Shown here: positions 32,926 to 43,958 of the stretch, one piece after another | How positions within the stretch are numbered: position 1 is the stretch's first letter | Layout of the letters: every line of letters begins with the position of its first letter | Origin: Sympetrum striolatum | Lineage: Eukaryota; Arthropoda; Insecta; Odonata; Libellulidae | Assembly (NCBI GenBank): GCA_947579665.1 | Contig: CANPUZ010000060.1 | Location: 377,501 to 441,500, forward strand | Reading direction: 5' to 3' | Length of the DNA: 64,000 bases | Program-made: the position numbers and the translations under genes | Notes under the pieces: model-generated | The model's database searches: none | What the model saw: only the letters and a program-made list of their open reading frames with translations | What the model was told of the DNA's origin: nothing

Positions 32926-33293
32926 TTGGGTTAGTTTGGGTTGTGTCTGGTTGGGTTTGGTAGTTTGGGTTGGGTTGGGTTGGGATGTTTGGGTTAGGTT
33001 GGGTTAGGTTGGGATGGGTAGGGTTGGGTTGGGTTGGGTTGGGTTGGGTTGGGTTGGGTTGGGGTAGGTTGGGTTGGGTTGTGGTAGGTTGGGTTGGGTT
33101 GGGTTTGGTAGGGTTGGGTTGGGAAGGGTTGGGTTGGGTTGGGTTGGGTTGGGGTGGGTTGGGTTGGGTTGGGTTGGGTAGGTTTGGGTTGGGTTGGGTT
33201 GGGATGTTTGGGTTGGGTTGGGATGGGTTGGGTTGGGATGGGTAGGGTTGGGTTGGGTTGGGTCGGGTTGGGTTGGGTTGGGTTGGGTTGGGT
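32926..33293 (+). repeat. TTGGG array joining B12 directly to A14 (C missing)
   Basis: About 368 bp. The first ~280 bp follow the B6 array at 13390 (TTTGGTAGTTTGGG header, GGTTTGGTAGGG, GGGAAGGG, GTAGGTTTGGG). A second header element GGGATGTTTGGG near 33203 marks the point where material leading into an A unit begins. Confidence 0.9.
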
Positions 33294-34584
33294 ATTTACT
33301 TCGCTTAGACACCGTAAATTTGGCTTAGACTCCACTTATTACGATTTTAGTCCGCTTTATTTGCTGAGAGTCCCTTCAATTAATATAGAGTCCGATCAAT
33401 TCGCTTAGAGTCCGCTTTATTTGCTCAGAGCCCAATTAGCTCGAGTTGAAACAGCTTCTTTCGCTGAGAGTCCGCTTAATTCGCTTAGCCTCCGATTATC
33501 AGCTTCGTGACGGCTTATATCACATAGAAACCGCTTATTTCGCTAAGAGTCCAATAAGCTCGCTTAAAGTCCGTTTCCTTCGCTTAGAGTCCACTTCATT
33601 CGCATGATTCAAATTATTTAAGTAAGTGAACTCTCATTTCGCTTAGATACCGCGTTATATGCTTAAATTCTTTTCTTTCACTTAGAGTCATTTTCTTTGC
33701 TAAGAGTCCATTACATTCGCTTAGACTCTTTTTATTTCGCTTAGTGACCGCTTATTTCCTTTATAGTCCGCTTTATTCGTTTAGACTCCTATTATTTCGC
33801 TATGTGACAGCTTATTTCGCTTAGACTCTGATATGCCAGCATTGAGTCCGATTACTTCCCATAGAGACGGCTTAGCATGGATAGCCTTTGCTTAGAGACC
33901 GCTTAGTTTCTAATAGAAACCTTAATTCGCTTTTAAAACGCTTTAAAACCACTTTTATTCCTATTAGTTCGGTCACAGAAAGAACTAATCGGAATTAACA
34001 ATTAGTTTAGGTTGGGTTACGTTTGGTTGTGTCTGGTTGGGTTGGGTTGCTTATAAATCCATTTACCTCGCTTTGACACCGTTAATTTCGCTCATACTCC
34101 ACTTATAACGCTTTTAGTCCACTATATTTGCTCAGAGTCCCTTCAATAAATTTTTGAGTCCGCTAAATTCACTTGGACTCCGATTATTTCGCTTAGTGAC
34201 GGATTATTTCGCTTAGAATCCGCTTTTTTCGCTAAAGGTCCACTAAGCTCGCTTTGAGTCCGCTTTTTTCGCTAAGAGTCTGCTTCATTCGCTTATACTC
34301 ATTTTGTTTCGCTTGGTGACCGCTTTTTTCCTTTAGAGTCCGCTTTATTCGCTTAGACTCATATTATTTCGCTATATAACAGCACATTTCGGTTAGACTA
34401 TGATATGCCCACATTGAATCCGATTACTTACCATAGATACAGCTTTGCATGGATAGCCTTCGCTTAGAGACCGCTTAGTTTTTCTAGTGACAGCACAACT
34501 CGCTTATAACACGCTTTGAAACCGATATTATTCCATTTAGTTCGGTCACAGAACGAACTAATCGGAATTAACAGTTAGTTTAGG
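33294..34584 (+). repeat. A14 - spacer - B13
   Basis: A14 33294-34011, spacer 34012-34050, B13 34051-34584. A7/B7 subtype with AGTCCATTACATTCG and CTTAATTCGCTTTT in A14, and AACAATTAG in place of AACAGTTAG. Confidence 0.91.
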
Positions 34585-34877
34585 TTGGGTTAGTTTGGGT
34601 TGTGTCTGGTTGGGTTTGGTTGTTTGGGTTGGGTTGGGTTGGGTTGGGATGTTGGGTTGGGTTGGGTTGGGTTAGGTTGCGTTTGGTTGGGTTGGGTAGG
34701 GTTGGGTTGGGTTGGGTTGGGTTAGGTTAGGTTGGGTTGGGTTGGTTTGGGTTGGGTTGGGTTGGGGTGGGTTGGGTTGGGTTGGGTTGGGTTGGGTTGG
34801 GTAGGGTTGGGTTGGGTTGGGTTGGGTTGGGTTGGGTTGGGTTGGGTTGGGTTGGGTTTGGTTGGGTTGGGTTGGTT
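34585..34877 (+). repeat. TTGGG array between B13 and C14
   Basis: About 293 bp, near copy of 27766-28061 (GGGATGTTGGG, TTAGGTTGCGTTTGG). It follows a B of a different subtype, so a duplication joint lies at or just before this array. Confidence 0.92.
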
Positions 34878-35260
34878 ATTTACTTTGCTTAGATACCTTA
34901 AATTTCGCTTAGACTCCACTTATTACGCTTTTAGTCCGCTTTATTTGCTGAGAGTCTGCTTCATTCGCTTAGACTCATTTTATTTCGCATAGTGACCGCT
35001 TTTTTCCTTTAGAGTCCGCTTTATTCGCTTAGACTCATATTATTTCGCTATATAACAGCACATTTCGCTTAGACTATGATATGCCCACATTGAATCCGAT
35101 TTCTTCCCATAGATACAGCTTGGCATGGATAGCCTTCGCTTAGAGACCGCTTAGTTTTTCTAGTGACAGCTTAACTCAATTATAACACGCTTTGAAACCG
35201 CTTTTATTCCAATTAGTTCGGTCACAGAACGAACTAATCGGAATTAACAGTTAGTTTAGG
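34878..35260 (+). repeat. Satellite unit C14
   Basis: Near copy of C12 (TTACTTTGCTTAGATACC). Confidence 0.92.
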
Positions 35261-35583
35261 TTGGGTTAGTTTGGGTTGTGTCTGGTTGGGTTTGGTTGTT
35301 TGGGTTAGGTTGGGTTAGGTTGGGATTTTTGGGTTGGGTTGGGTTGGGTTGGGTTGGGTTGGGTAGGGTTGGGTTGGGATGGGTTGGTTGGGCTGGGTTG
35401 GGTTGGGTTGGGTTGGGTTGGGTTGGGTTGGGGTAGGTTGAGTTGGGTTGGGTAGGGTTGGGTTGGGTTGGGTAGGGTTTGGTTGGGTTGGGTTGGGTTG
35501 GGTTGGGTTGTGTTGGGTTGGGTTGGGTTGGGTTAGGTTGGGTTGGGTTGGGTTGGGTTGGGTTGGGTTGGGTTGTGTTGGGT
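35261..35583 (+). repeat. TTGGG array between C14 and A15
   Basis: About 323 bp; near copy of 28447-28759 with GGGATTTTTGGG and GGTTGGTTGGGCTGGG. Confidence 0.93.
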
Positions 35584-36874
35584 ATTTACTTCGCTTAGAC
35601 ACCGTAAATTTTGCTTAGACTCCACTTATTACGATTTTAGTCCGCTTTATTTGCTGAGAGTCCCTTCAATTAATATAGAGTCCGATCAATTCGCTTAGAG
35701 TCCGCTTTATTTGCTCAGAGCCCAATTAGCTCGAGTTGAAACAGCTTCTTTCGCTGAGAGTCCGCTTAATTCGCTTAGCCTCCCATTCTCAGCTTCGTGA
35801 CGGCTTATATCACATAGAAACCGCTTATTTCGCTAAGAGTCTAATAAGCTCGCTTAGAGTCCGTTTCCTTCGCTTAGAGTCCACTTCATTCGCTTGATTC
35901 AAATTATTTAAGTAAGTGAACTCTCATTTCGCTTAGATACCGCTTTATTTGCTTAAATTCTTTTCTTTCACTTAGAGTCATTTTCTTTGCTAAGAGTTCG
36001 CTACATTCGCTTAGACTCTTTTTATTTCGCTTAGTGACCGCTTATTTCCTTTATATTCAACTTTATTCGTTTAGACTCCTATTATTTTGCCATGTGACAG
36101 CTTATTTCGCTTAGACTCTGATATACCAGCATTGAGTCCGATTAATTCCCATAGAGACGGCTTAGCATGGATAGCCTTTGCTTAGAGACCACTTAGTTTC
36201 TAAGAGACATCTTAACTCGCTTTTAAAACGCTTTAAAACCGCTTTTATTCCTATTAGTTCGGTCACAGAAAGAACTAATTGGAATTAACAGTTAGTTTAG
36301 GTTGGGTTAGGTTTGGTTGTGTCTGGTTGGGTTGGGTTGCTTAGAAATCCATTTACCTCGCTTTGACATTGTTAATTTCGCTCATACTCCACTTATAACG
36401 CTTTTAGTCCACTTTAATTGCTCAGAGTCCCTTCAATAAATTTTTGAGTCCGCTTAAATCGCTTGGACTCCGATTATTTCGCTTAGTGACGGCTTATTTC
36501 GCTTAGAATCCGCTTTTTTTGCTGAAGGTCCACTAAGCTCGCTTTGAGTCCGCTTCTTTCACTAAGAGTCTGCTTCATTCGCTTATACTCATTTTATTTC
36601 GCTTAGTGACCGCTTTTTTCCTTTAGAGTCCGCTTTATTCGCTTAGACTCATATTATTTCGCTATATAACAGCAAATTTCGGTTAGACTATGATATGCCC
36701 ACATTGAATCCGATTACTTCCCATAGATACAGCTTGGCATGGATAGCCTTCGCTTAGAGACCGCTTAGTTTTTCTAGTGACAGCTTAACTCGTTTATAAC
36801 ATGCTTTGAAACCGATATTATTTCATTTAGTTCGGTTACAGAACGAACTAATCGGAATTAACAGTTAGTTTAGG
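35584..36874 (+). repeat. A15 - spacer - B14
   Basis: A15 35584-36301, spacer 36302-36340, B14 36341-36874. Near copy of A12-B11 with private TATTCAACTTTATTCG and ATTTTGCCATG in A15; GACATTGTTAATTTCGC, TTTAATTGCTC and ATTTCATTTAGTTCGGTTAC in B14. Confidence 0.91.
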
Positions 36875-38383
36875 TTGGGTTAGTTTGGGTTGTGTCTGGT
36901 TGGGTTTGGTTGTTTGGGTTGGGTTGGATTGGTATGTTTGGGTTGGGTTGGGTTGGGTTGGGTAGGGTTGGGTTGGGTTGGGTTGGGGTTGGTTGGGTTG
37001 GGTTGGGTTGGGTTGGGGTAGGTTGGGTTGGGTTGGGTTGGGTTGGGTTGGGTTGGGTAGGGTTGGGATGGGGTGGGTTTGGTTGATTTGGGTTGGGTTG
37101 GGAAGGTTTGGGTTGGGTTGGGTTGGGTTGGGTTGGGTTGGGGTAGGTTGGGTTTGGTTGGGTTGGGTAGGGTTGGGATGGGGTGGGTTGGGTTGGGTTG
37201 GGTTGGGAAGGTTTGGGTTGGGTTGGGTTGGGGTAGGTTGGGTTGGGTTGGGGTAGGTTGGGTTGGGTTGGGTTGGGTTGGGTTGGGTTGGGTACGGTTT
37301 GGTTGGGTTGGGATGGGTTTGGTTGGGTTGGGTTGGGTTGGGGTGGGTTGGGTTGGGTTGGGTTTGGTTGGGTTGGGGTGAGTTGGGTTGGGTTGGGTTG
37401 GGTTGGGTTGGGTTGGGTTGGGTTGGGTTGGGTAGGTTTGGGTTGGGTTGGGTTGGGTTGGGTTGGGTTGGGTTGGGTTGGGTTGGGTTGGGTTGGGTTG
37501 GGTACGGTTTGGTTGGGTTGGGATGGGTTTGGTTGGGTTGGTTTGGGTTGGGTTGGGGTGGGTTGGGTTGGGTTGGGTTGGGTTGGGTAGGGTTGGGTTG
37601 GGTTGGGTTGGGTTGGGTTGGGTTGGGTTGGGGTAGGTCGGGTTGGGTTGGGTTGGGTTGGGTTGGGTTGGGTACGGTTTGGTTGGGTTGGTATGGGTTT
37701 GGTTGGGTTGGGTTGGGTTGGGGTGGGTTGGGTTGGGTTGGGTTGGGTTGGGGTAGGTTGGGTTTGGTTGGGTTGGGTAGGGTTGGGATGGGGTGGGTTG
37801 GGTTGGGTTGGGTTGGGAAGGTTTGGGTTGGGTTGGGTTGGGGTAGGTTGGGTTGGGTTGGGGTAGGTTGGGTTGGGTTGGGTTGGGTTGGGTTGGGTTG
37901 GGTACGGTTTGGTTGGGTTGGGATGGGTTTGGTTGGGTTGGGTTGGGTTGGGGTGGGTTGGGTTGGGTTGGGTTTGGTTGGGTTGGGGTGGGTTGGGTTG
38001 GGTTGGGTTGGGTTGGGTAGGTTTGGGTTGGGTTGGGTTGGGTTGGGTTGGGTTGGGTTGGGTTGGGTTGGGGTAGGTTGGGTTGGGTTGGGTTGGGTTG
38101 GGTTGGGTACGGTTTGGTTGGGTTGGGATGGGTTTGGTTGGGTTGGTTTGGGTTGGGTTGGGGTGGGTTGGGTTGGGTTGGGTTGGGTTGGGTAGGGTTG
38201 GGTTGGGTTGGGTTGGGTTGGGTTGGGTTGGGTTGGGGTAGGTCGGGTTGGGTTGGGTTGGGTTGGGTTGGGTTGGGTACGGTTTGGTTGGGTTGGTATG
38301 GGTTTGGTTGGGTTGGGTTGGGTTGGGGTGGGTTGGGTTGGGTTGGGTTGGGTTGGGTAGGGTTGGGTTGGGTTGGGTTGGGT
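36875..38383 (+). repeat. Longest TTGGG array (1509 bp), with a doubled ~605-bp block
   Basis: Same start and end as 30051-30954 but about 605 bp longer. GTACGG markers lie at about 37293, 37503, 37673 and again at 37903, 38108, 38279; the second triplet repeats the first at +605 to +610. The segment GGGGTAGGTTGGGTTTGG with GGGATGGGGTGGG at 37141 recurs at 37751. Confidence 0.93.
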
Positions 38384-38766
38384 ATTTACTTTGCTTAGAC
38401 ACCGTAAACTTCGCTTAGACTCCACTTATTACGCTTTTAGTCCGCTTTATTTGCTGAGAGTCTGCTTCATTCGCTTAGACTCATTTTATATCGCATAGTG
38501 ACCGCTTTTTTCCTTTAGTGTCCGCTTTATTCGCTTAGACTCATATTATTTCGCTATATAACAGCACATTTCGCTTAGACTATGATATGCCCACATTGAA
38601 TCCGATTTCTTCCCATAGATACAGCTTGGCATGGATAGCCTTCGCTTAGAGACCGCTTAGTTTTTCTAGTGACAGCTTAACTCAATTATAAAACGCTTTG
38701 AAACCGCTTTTATTCCAATTAGTTCGGTCACAGAACGAACTTATCGGAATTAACAGTTAGTTTAGG
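38384..38766 (+). repeat. Satellite unit C15
   Basis: Near copy of C13 (TATATCGCATAG, CTTTAGTGTCCGC, ATTATAAAACGC, GAACTTATCGG). Confidence 0.92.
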
Positions 38767-39050
38767 TTGGGTTAGTTTGGGTTGTGTCTGGTTGGGTTTG
38801 GTTGGGTTAGGTTGGGATGTTTGGGTTGGGTTGGGTTGGGTTGGGTAGGGTTGGGTTGGGATGGGTTGGGTGTGGTTGGGTTGGGTTTGGTTGTGTTGGG
38901 TTTGGTTGGGGTAGGTTGGGTTGGGTTGGGTAGGGTTGGGTTGGGTTGGGTAAGGTTGGGTTGGGTTGGGTTGGGTTGGGTTGGGTTTTGTTGGGTTGGG
39001 TTGGGTTAGGTTGGGTTTGTTGGGTTGGGATGGGTTGGGTTGGGTTGGGA
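38767..39050 (+). repeat. TTGGG array between C15 and A16
   Basis: About 284 bp; like 31338-31634 but without the TTGTTTGGGTTGTG header stretch. The part from GGTTTTGTTGGG (38983) to the end is repeated at 46495-46561. Confidence 0.93.
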
Positions 39051-40341
39051 ATTTACTTCGCTTAGACACCGTAAATTTGGCTTAGACTCCACTTATTACG
39101 ATTTTAGTCCGCTTTATTTGCTGAGAGTCCCTTCAATTAATAAAGAGTCCGATCAATTCGCTTAGAGTCCGCTTTATTTGCTCAGAGCCCAATTAGCTCG
39201 AGTTGAAACAGCTTCTTTCGCTGAGAGTCCGCTTAATTCGCTTAGCCTGCGATTATCAGCTTCGTGACGGCTTATATCACATAGAAACCGCTTATTTCGC
39301 TAAGAGTCCAATAAGCTCGCTTAGAGTCCGTTTCCTTCGCTTAGAGTCCACTTCATTCGCTTGATTCAAATTATTTAAGTAAGTGAACTCTCATTTCGCT
39401 TAGATACCGCTTTATTTGCTTAAATTCTTTTCTTTCACTTAAAGTCATTTTCTTTGCTAAGATTCCGCTACATTCGCTTAGACTCTTTTTATTTCGTTTA
39501 GTGACCGCATATTTCCTTTATATTCCGCTTTATTCGTTTAGACTCCTATTATTTCGCTATGTGACATCTTATTTCGCTTAGACTCTGATATGCCAGCATT
39601 GAGTCCGATTACTTCCCATAGAGACGGCTTAGCATGGATAGCCTTTGCTTAGAGACCGCTTAGTTTCTAAGAGACACCTTAACTCGCTTTTAAAACGCTT
39701 TAAATCCGCTTTTATTCCTATTAGTTCGGTCACAGAAAGAACTAATCGGAATTAACAGTTAGTTTAGGTTGGGTTAGGTTTGGTTGTGTCTGGTTGGGTT
39801 GGGTTGCTTAGAAATCCATTTACCTCGCTTTGACACCGTTAATTTCGCTCATACTCCACTTATAACGCTTTTAGTCCCCTTTATTTGCTCAGAGTCCCTT
39901 CAATAAATTTTTGAGTCCGTTTAATTCGCTTGCACTCCGATTATTTCGCTTAGTGACGGCTTATTTCGCTTAGAATCCGCTTTTTTTGCCAAAGGTCCAC
40001 TAAGCTCGCTTTGAGTCCGCTTCCTTCGCTAAGAGTCTGCTTCATTCGCTTATCTTCATTTTATTTCGCTTAGTGACCGCTTTTTTCCTTTAGAGTCCGC
40101 TTTATTCGCTTAGACTCATATTATTTCGCTATATAACAGCACATTTCGGTTAGACTATGATATGCCCACATTGAATCCGATTACTTCCCATAGCTACAGC
40201 TTGGCATGGATAGCCTTCGCTTAGAGACCGCTTAGTTTTTCTAGTGACAGCTTAACTCGCTTATAACACGCTTTGAAACCGATATTATTCCATTTAGTTC
40301 GGTCACATAACGAACTAATCGGAATTAACAGTTAGTTTAGG
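39051..40341 (+). repeat. A16 - spacer - B15
   Basis: A16 39051-39768, spacer 39769-39807, B15 39808-40341. A13/B12 subtype with GACCGCATATTTCC and TTTAAATCCGC, shared with A19. B15 private TCCCCTTTATTTGC. Confidence 0.91.
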
Positions 40342-40709
40342 TTGGGTTAGTTTGGGTTGTGTCTGGTTGGGTTTGGTAGTTTGGGTTGGGTTGGGTCGGG
40401 ATGTTTGGGTTAGGTTGGGTTAGGTTGAGATGGGTAGGGTTGGGTTGGGTTGGGTTGGGTTGGGTTGGGTTGGGTTGGGGTAGGTTGGGTTGGGTTGGGG
40501 TAGGTTGGGTTGGGTTGGGTTTGGTAGGGTTGGGTTGGGAAGGGTTGGGTTGGGTTGGGTTGGGTTGGGGTGGGTTGGGTTGGGTTGGGTTGGGTTGGGT
40601 AGGTTTGGGTTGGGTTGGGTTGGGATGTTTGGGTTGGGTTGGGTTGGGTTGGGATGGGTAGGGTTGGGTTGGGTTGGGTTGGGTTGGGTTGGGTTGGGTT
40701 GGGTTGGGT
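40342..40709 (+). repeat. TTGGG array joining B15 directly to A17 (C missing)
   Basis: About 368 bp; GGGTCGGGATGTTTGGG and TTGAGATGGGTAGGG. It has a second header element near 40622, as in 32926-33293. Appears the same as 47854-48221 by eye. Confidence 0.92.
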
Positions 40710-41985
40710 ATTTACTTCGCTTAGACACCGTAAATTTGGCTTAGACTCCACTTATTACGATTTTAGTCCGCTTTATTTGCTGAGAGTCCCTTCAATTAAT
40801 ATAGAGTCCGATCAATTCGCTTAGAGTCCGCTTTATTTGCTCAGAGCCCAATTAGCTCGAGTTGAAACAGCTTCTTTCGCAGAGAGTCCGCTTAATTCGC
40901 TTAGCCTCCGATTATCAGCTTCGTGACGGCTTATATCACATAGAAACCGCTTATTTCGCTAAGAGTCCAATAAGCTCGCTTAAAGTCCGTTTCCTTCGCT
41001 TAGAGTCCACTTCATTCGCATGATTCAAATTATTTAAGTAAGTGAACTCTCATTTCGCTTAGATACCGCGTTATATGCTTAAATTCTTTCATTTTCTTTG
41101 CTAAGAGTCCGCTACATTCGCTTAGACTCTTTTTATTTCGCTTAGTGACCGCTTATTTCCTTTATAGTCCGCTTTATTCGTTTAGACTCCTATTATTTCG
41201 CTATGTGACAGCTTATTTCGCTTAGACTCTGATATGCCAGCATTGAGTCCGATTACTTCCCATAGAGACGGCTTAGCATGGATAGCCTTTGCTTAGAGAC
41301 CGCTTAGTTTCTAATAGAAACCTTAATTCGCTTTTAAAACGCTTTAAAACCACTTTTATTCCTATTAGTTCGGTCACAGAAAGAACTAATCGGAATTAAC
41401 AGTTAGTTTAGGTTGGGTTACGTTTGGTTGTGTCTGGTTGGGTTGGGTTGCTTATAAATCCATTTACCTCGCTTTGACACCGTTAATTTCGCTCATACTC
41501 CACTTATAACGCTTTTAGTCCACTATATTTGCTCAGAGTCCCTTCAATAAATTTTTGAGTCCGCTAAATTCACTTGGACTCCGATTATTTCGCTTAGTGA
41601 CGGATTATTTCGCTTAGAATCCGCTTTTTTCGCTAAAGGTCCACTAAGCTCGCTTTGAGTCCGCTTTTTTCGCTAAGAGTCTGCTTCATTCGCTTATACT
41701 CATTTTGTTTCGCTTGGTGACCGCTTTTTTCCTTTAGAGTCCGCTTTATTCGCTTAGACTCATATTATTTCGCTATATAAAAGCAAATTTCGGTTAGACT
41801 ATGATATGCCCACATTGAATCCGATTACTTACCATAGATACAGCCTTGCATGGATAGCCTTCGCTTAGAGACCACTTAGTTTTTCTAGTGACAGCACAAC
41901 TCGCTTATAACACGCTTTGAAACCGATATTATTCCATTTAGTTCGGTCACAGAACGAACTAATCGGAATTAACAGTTAGTTTAGG
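40710..41985 (+). repeat. A17 (15-bp deletion) - spacer - B16
   Basis: A17 40710-41412 (703 bp), spacer 41413-41451, B16 41452-41985. A14 subtype, but AAATTCTTTCATTTTC replaces the ~31-bp stretch seen in A20, removing 15 bp between two copies of TTC/ATTTTC-like sequence. B16: TATATAAAAGCAAATTTCGG, AGCCTTGCATGG. Confidence 0.91.
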
Positions 41986-42533
41986 TTGGGTTAGTTTGGG
42001 TTGTGTCTGGTTGGGTTTGGTTGTTTGGGTTGGGTTGGGTTGGGATGTTTGGGTTGGGTTGGGTTGGGTTGGGTAGGGTTGGGCTGGGTTGGGTTGGGTT
42101 GGGTTGGGTTATGTTGGGTTGGGTTGGGTTGGGTAGGGTTGGGTGGGGTTGGGTTGGGTTGGGTTGGGTTTGGTTGGGTTGGGTTGGAGTGGGTTGGTTT
42201 GGGTTGGGTAGGTTTTGGTTGGGTTGGGTTGGGTTGGGTTGGGTTGGGTTGGGGTGGGTTGGGTTGGGTTGGGTAGGGTTGGGTTGGGTTGGGTTGGGTT
42301 GGGGTAGTTGGGTTGGGTTGGGTTTGGTTAGGTTGGGTTGGATTGGGTTGGGTAGGGTTAGGTTGGGTTGGGTTGGGTTGGGTTGGGTTGGGTTGGGTTG
42401 GGTTGGGGTGGGTTGGGTTGGGTTGGGTTGGGTTGAATAGGGTTGGGTTGGGTTGGGTTGGGTTGGGTTGGGTTGGGTTGGGTTGGGTTGGGTTGGGTTG
42501 GGTTTCGTTGGGTTGGGTTAAGATGGGTTGGGT
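41986..42533 (+). repeat. TTGGG array between B16 and C16
   Basis: About 548 bp; C10-type series (TTATGTTGGG, GGGTGGGG, GGAGTGGG, GTAGGTTTTGG, TTGAATAGGG, GTTTCGTTGGG, TTAAGATGGG), with GGGGTAGTTGGG private. Confidence 0.92.
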
Positions 42534-42916
42534 ATTTACTTCGCTTAGACACTGTAAATTTCGCTTAGACTCCACTTATTACGCTTTTAGTCCGCTTTAT
42601 TTGCTGAGAGTCTGCTTCATTCGCTTAGACTCATTTTATTTCGCATAGTGACCGCTTTTTTCCTTTTGAGTCCGCTTTATTCGCTTAGACTCATATTATT
42701 TCGCTATATAACAGCACATTTCGCTTAGACTATGATATGCCCACATTGAATCCGATTTCTTCCCATAGATACAGCTTGGCATGGATAGTCTTCGCTTAGA
42801 GACCGCTTAGTTTTTCTAGTGACAGCTTAACTCAATTATAACACGCTTTGAAACCGCTTTTATTCCAATTAGTTCGGTCACAGAACGAACTAATTCGAAT
42901 TAAGAGTTAGTTTAGG
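42534..42916 (+). repeat. Satellite unit C16
   Basis: C10 subtype (GGATAGTCTTCGC, AATTCGAATTAAGAG) plus CCTTTTGAGTCCGC and CACTGTAAATTTCGC, shared with C18. Confidence 0.92.
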
Positions 42917-43240
42917 TTGGGTTAGTTTGGGTTGTGTCTGGTTGGGTTTGGTTGTTTGGGTTGGGTTGGGTTAGGTTGGGATGTTTGGGTTGGGTTGGGT
43001 TGGGTTGGGTTGGGTAGGGTTGGGTTGGGATGGGTTGGGTTGGGTTGGGTTTGGTTGGGTTTGGTTGGGTTGGGTTGGGTTTGGTTGGGGTAGGTTGGGT
43101 TGGGTTGGGTAGGGTTGTGTTGGGTTGGGTAGGGTTGGGTTGGGTTGGGTTGGGTTGGGTTGGGTTGTGTTGGGTTGGGTTGGGTTGGGTTAGGTTGGGT
43201 TGGGTTGGGTCGGGTTGGGTTGGGTTGGGTTGGGTTGGGT
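42917..43240 (+). repeat. TTGGG array between C16 and A18
   Basis: About 324 bp; TTTGGTTGGGTTTGG and GGGTCGGG near the right end. Confidence 0.93.
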
Positions 43241-43958
43241 ATTTACTTCGCTTAGACACCGTAAATTTGGCTTAGACTCCAATTATTACGATTATAGTCC
43301 GCTTTATTTGCTGAGAGTCCCTTCAATTAATATAGAGTCCGATCAATTCGCTTAGAGTCCGCTTTATTTGCTCAGAGCCCAATTAGCTCGAGTTGAAACA
43401 GCTTCTTTCGCTAAGAGTCCGCTTAATTCGCTTAGCCTGCGATTATCAGCTTCGTGACGTCTTATATCACATAGAAACCGCTTATTTCGCTAAGAGTCCA
43501 ATAAGCTCGCTTAGAGTCCGTTTCCTTCGCTTAGAGTCCACTTCATTCGCTTGATTCAAATTATTTAAGTAAGTGACCTCTCATTTCGCGTAGATACCGC
43601 TTTATTTGCTTAAATTCTTTTCTTTCACTTAGAGTCATTTTCTTTGCTAAGAGTCCGCTACATTCGCTTAGACTCTTTTTATTTCGCTTAGTGACCACTT
43701 ATTTCCTTTATAGTCCGCTTTATTCGTTTAGACTCCTATTATTTCGCTATGTGACAGCTTATTTCGCTTAGACTCTGATATGCCAGCATTGAGTCCGATT
43801 AATTCCCATAAAGACGGCTTAGCATGGATAGCCTTTGCTTAGAGACCGCTTAGTTTCTAAGAGACATCTTAACTCGCTTTTAAAACGCTTTAAAACCGCT
43901 TTTATTCCTATTAGTTCGGTCACAGAAAGAACTAATCGGAATTAACAGTTAGTTTAGG
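43241..43958 (+). repeat. Satellite unit A18, not followed by B
   Basis: A10 subtype (GTGACGTCTTATATC, GTGACCTCTCATTTCG, CGCGTAGATACC) with GATTATAGTCC and CCATAAAGACGG, shared with A21. A long array follows directly. Confidence 0.91.

Noticed and set aside
36848..38425. Long - strand open frames encoding PTQPN repeats (and the similar frames before most A and C units)
   Set aside because: A 5-bp repeat lacking stops is open in every frame. Repeat-number changes shift the frame freely between copies with no sign of frame preservation.
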